From assembly GCA_031282465.1 (NCBI GenBank), contig JAITDR010000041.1, positions 1-7,380 on the forward strand: 7,380 nt of DNA, given 5' to 3'. This DNA is from Desulfovibrio sp. (lineage in GTDB: Bacteria; Desulfobacterota; Desulfovibrionia; Desulfovibrionales; Desulfovibrionaceae). The notes beneath the pieces are model-generated. The model saw only the letters and a list, made by a program, of their open reading frames with translations, was not told the DNA's origin and searched no databases. The position numbers and the translations under genes were made by a program. Numbering within the stretch: the first letter of the stretch is position 1; each line of letters begins with the position of its first letter. This document shows positions 5,959 to 7,380 of this stretch, piece by piece.

Positions 5959-6762
5959 ATGCCCGTCGACTATGAGAACCGGCTTGTGCTTGTGAAAAAA
6001 TCAGAAGCTTTTGTCGCCCTGGTTACGCTGAACAATCCCCCCATGAATCTGAACAGCATCGCCTCCTTGCAGGAACTCGGCGAGGTCTTTCGTAAGCTGG
6101 AAAAGGATCCCGACGCGCGCGCCGTCGTCCTGACCGGCGCGGGCGGCAAAGCCTTTAACGCGGGTTCGGATCTCGCCGGTTTCCGAGAGATGGCAGGCAA
6201 TTTTACTGAAAAGAAATTCAAGCTGGAAACGGACGTGATGAATACCGTCGAGTTCATCAGCAAACCCACCCTCTGCGCCGTTGAAGGCTATTGTCTGGGC
6301 GGCGGTCTGGAACTGGCCTGTTGCTGCGACATCCGCATCGCGTCGGAAACGGCGCAATTCGCCCAGCCGGAAATCAACCTCGGGCTGTACCCGGCGGCGG
6401 GAGGCCTCTACCGGTTGCCCAAGATCATCGGCTTTCCGCAGGCGCTGGAGATGATGTACCTAGGTGAATTCCTCAACGCGAAGGAGGCCCTCAGGCTGGG
6501 GCTTGTCAACAAAGTTGCGCCTGCGGGGGCGGCTGTGAAGCACGCCCTTGCCATGGCGGAAAAGATTGCCCGCAAGCCGCCCGGCGCCCTGCGCGTCATC
6601 AAGGAAGGCGTACGAAAGATGTGGCTGAAAGAATCCAAGGACAATCACTACACCAATCTGGAATACATTGAGGGGATCTTCAACCACTATAACGGCGTTG
6701 AAGGCGTTGCCGCCTTTCTCGCCAAGCGCGAACCGAAATTTCGCTATACGGACCCGGAATGA
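5959..6762 (+). CDS. Enoyl-CoA hydratase/isomerase family protein, probable crotonyl-CoA hydratase
   Basis: Most likely adds water to crotonyl-CoA to form (S)-3-hydroxybutyryl-CoA, taking the dehydratase product into beta-oxidation. The protein is 267 residues, normal for the crotonase superfamily. The oxyanion-hole segments are AFNAGSDLAGF (65-75) and GYCLGGGLELA (110-120). Both catalytic glutamates of true hydratases are present: Glu118 in GGGLELA and Glu138 in QPEINLGLYPAAGG (equivalent to Glu144 and Glu164 of rat crotonase). A helical C-terminal trimerisation region follows. The unusual run CCC (121-123) stands where many homologues have small or hydrophobic residues. Presence of both glutamates argues against a pure isomerase or a decarboxylase, but the exact acyl-CoA cannot be read from sequence. 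It is the last gene of the apparent operon and ends 66 bp from the convergent secG. Confidence 0.88.
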   Translation: MPVDYENRLVLVKKSEAFVALVTLNNPPMNLNSIASLQELGEVFRKLEKDPDARAVVLTGAGGKAFNAGSDLAGFREMAGNFTEKKFKLETDVMNTVEFISKPTLCAVEGYCLGGGLELACCCDIRIASETAQFAQPEINLGLYPAAGGLYRLPKIIGFPQALEMMYLGEFLNAKEALRLGLVNKVAPAGAAVKHALAMAEKIARKPPGALRVIKEGVRKMWLKESKDNHYTNLEYIEGIFNHYNGVEGVAAFLAKREPKFRYTDPE

Positions 6763-6828
6763 GAACGTCGGCTTGTTTTCCCTCAGAGAGTGTGCATCAT
6801 CGCAAAGCAGCGGCAGAAAAAAAGCGTA

Positions 6829-7380
6829 TCAGCGTCCCCGCTTCTGCCCGCGGGATGGCGGCGTGCCGGCCTTGTCGGCAGGACCGTCGGCCTTGTCCGC
6901 AGGGGCTACGGAGGGAGCCGGAGCAGGCTCGGCCGGGGCCGTAGAGGAGGTTGCCGGAGCCGTTGAAGGCGCAGCCGGGGCAGTCGCGGTGCCTGCCGGG
7001 GGCGCAGAAGACTCAGCCGGGGTCGCAGCAGGATTGGCCGGGACAGACGGAGTCGCAGAAGCGCCGGCCGGGGTTGCGGAGGAATCAGTCGGAGCAGCCG
7101 GCGGGGCCGCGGGGAGGTCCGGCTTCGGCGCGGCGGAAGGATCATTGACCTCAATGTTGATGATGGTTGATTCCTTGTTCATTTTGGCCGACGACAGGAT
7201 ATTATAGCCCAGCGAAGTGCCGAGAAAGGTCAGTGCGGCGATGGTCGTGAGTTTTACCAGGATGCCTCCCGCGCCCGTGCTGCCGAACAGGGAAGTAGAG
7301 CCGCCGCCGAAAATCACCCCCATGCCTTCTTTGCCGGATTGCAGCAGGACCAGCAAAACCAGCACGACGCAGGCGATTAT
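6829..7380 (-). CDS. secG: SecG preprotein translocase subunit with long Ala/Pro-rich C-terminal tail (5' end beyond window)
   Basis: A small membrane subunit of the SecYEG translocon that assists protein export. The visible part is 183 residues, and the reading frame runs off the right edge, so the true start and most of the first membrane segment are missing. Seen in order are the end of transmembrane segment 1 (ACVVLVLLVLLQ), the diagnostic SecG loop QSGKEGMGVIFGGGSTSLFG, and transmembrane segment 2 (about ILVKLTTIAALTFLGTSLGY). A tail of roughly 100 residues follows, dominated by Ala, Pro, Ser and Thr and ending in the basic RGQKRGR. Most bacterial SecG proteins are about 70-120 residues in total; long Ala/Pro tails occur in Desulfovibrio-type SecG, which supports the taxonomic guess. 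The tail is likely cytoplasmic or periplasmic disordered sequence of unknown role. It is transcribed toward the operon and is functionally unrelated to it. The GTG at 7365 is not a credible start because it would remove the first membrane helix. Confidence 0.92.
   Translation of the reverse strand: MIACVVLVLLVLLQSGKEGMGVIFGGGSTSLFGSTGAGGILVKLTTIAALTFLGTSLGYNILSSAKMNKESTIINIEVNDPSAAPKPDLPAAPPAAPTDSSATPAGASATPSVPANPAATPAESSAPPAGTATAPAAPSTAPATSSTAPAEPAPAPSVAPADKADGPADKAGTPPSRGQKRGR

Noticed and set aside
6763..6828. A bidirectional terminator between the hydratase gene and secG
   Set aside because: The 66-bp convergent gap has a run of A (T on the minus strand) right after the secG stop but no convincing stem before it on either strand.
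6668..7207. A plus-strand open frame coding for a Gly/Ala/Glu-rich repeat protein
   Set aside because: It is the antisense of the repetitive SecG tail; SecG on the minus strand has clear membrane segments and the conserved loop.
1..7380. CRISPR arrays, tRNA or rRNA genes, insertion sequences, attachment sites
   Set aside because: No regularly spaced repeats, cloverleaf-like segments, rRNA blocks, transposase genes or flanking terminal repeats were seen.

Overview
The window (about 57% GC by eye) looks like chromosomal DNA from an anaerobic bacterium, most likely a sulfate- or sulfite-reducing Desulfovibrionaceae-type Desulfobacterota. The main pointers are a sigma54 activator placed next to a -24/-12 promoter, an oxygen-sensitive 4-hydroxybutyryl-CoA dehydratase, and a SecG with a long Ala/Pro-rich tail. 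The taxonomic placement is inference; no rRNA or other marker gene is present.

Layout: (1) 70-1506 (+) encodes a PAS / AAA+ / Fis-type HTH sigma54-dependent activator. (2) 1507-1814 is a 308-bp regulatory region. It holds two near-identical dyads (1597-1609 and 1665-1677) that fit upstream activator sites, and an almost perfect sigma54 promoter (1753-1768). (3) 1815-6762 (+) appears to be a five-gene operon: 4-hydroxybutyrate CoA-transferase, an AHL/gamma-butyrolactone lactonase-like metallo-beta-lactamase-fold hydrolase, 4-hydroxybutyryl-CoA dehydratase, a small five-cysteine protein of unknown function, and an enoyl-CoA hydratase. (4) 6829-7380 (-) is the 3' part of secG, convergent with the operon and cut by the window edge.

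Taken together, the operon reads as an anaerobic catabolic route: gamma-butyrolactone (or a related lactone) is opened to 4-hydroxybutyrate, activated to 4-hydroxybutyryl-CoA, dehydrated to crotonyl-CoA by the [4Fe-4S]/FAD radical enzyme, and hydrated to 3-hydroxybutyryl-CoA. Beta-oxidation enzymes encoded elsewhere would finish the route to acetyl-CoA. No 4-hydroxybutyrate dehydrogenase is present, so the pathway seems to enter at the lactone or hydroxyacid rather than at succinate semialdehyde. The PAS activator probably senses the substrate or a pathway intermediate and switches on the sigma54 promoter.

The least explained elements are the small CGGCNP-motif cysteine protein, the strong hairpin just upstream of it, a degenerate tandem copy of the CoA-transferase 3' end, and a sharp base-composition break inside the dehydratase gene.
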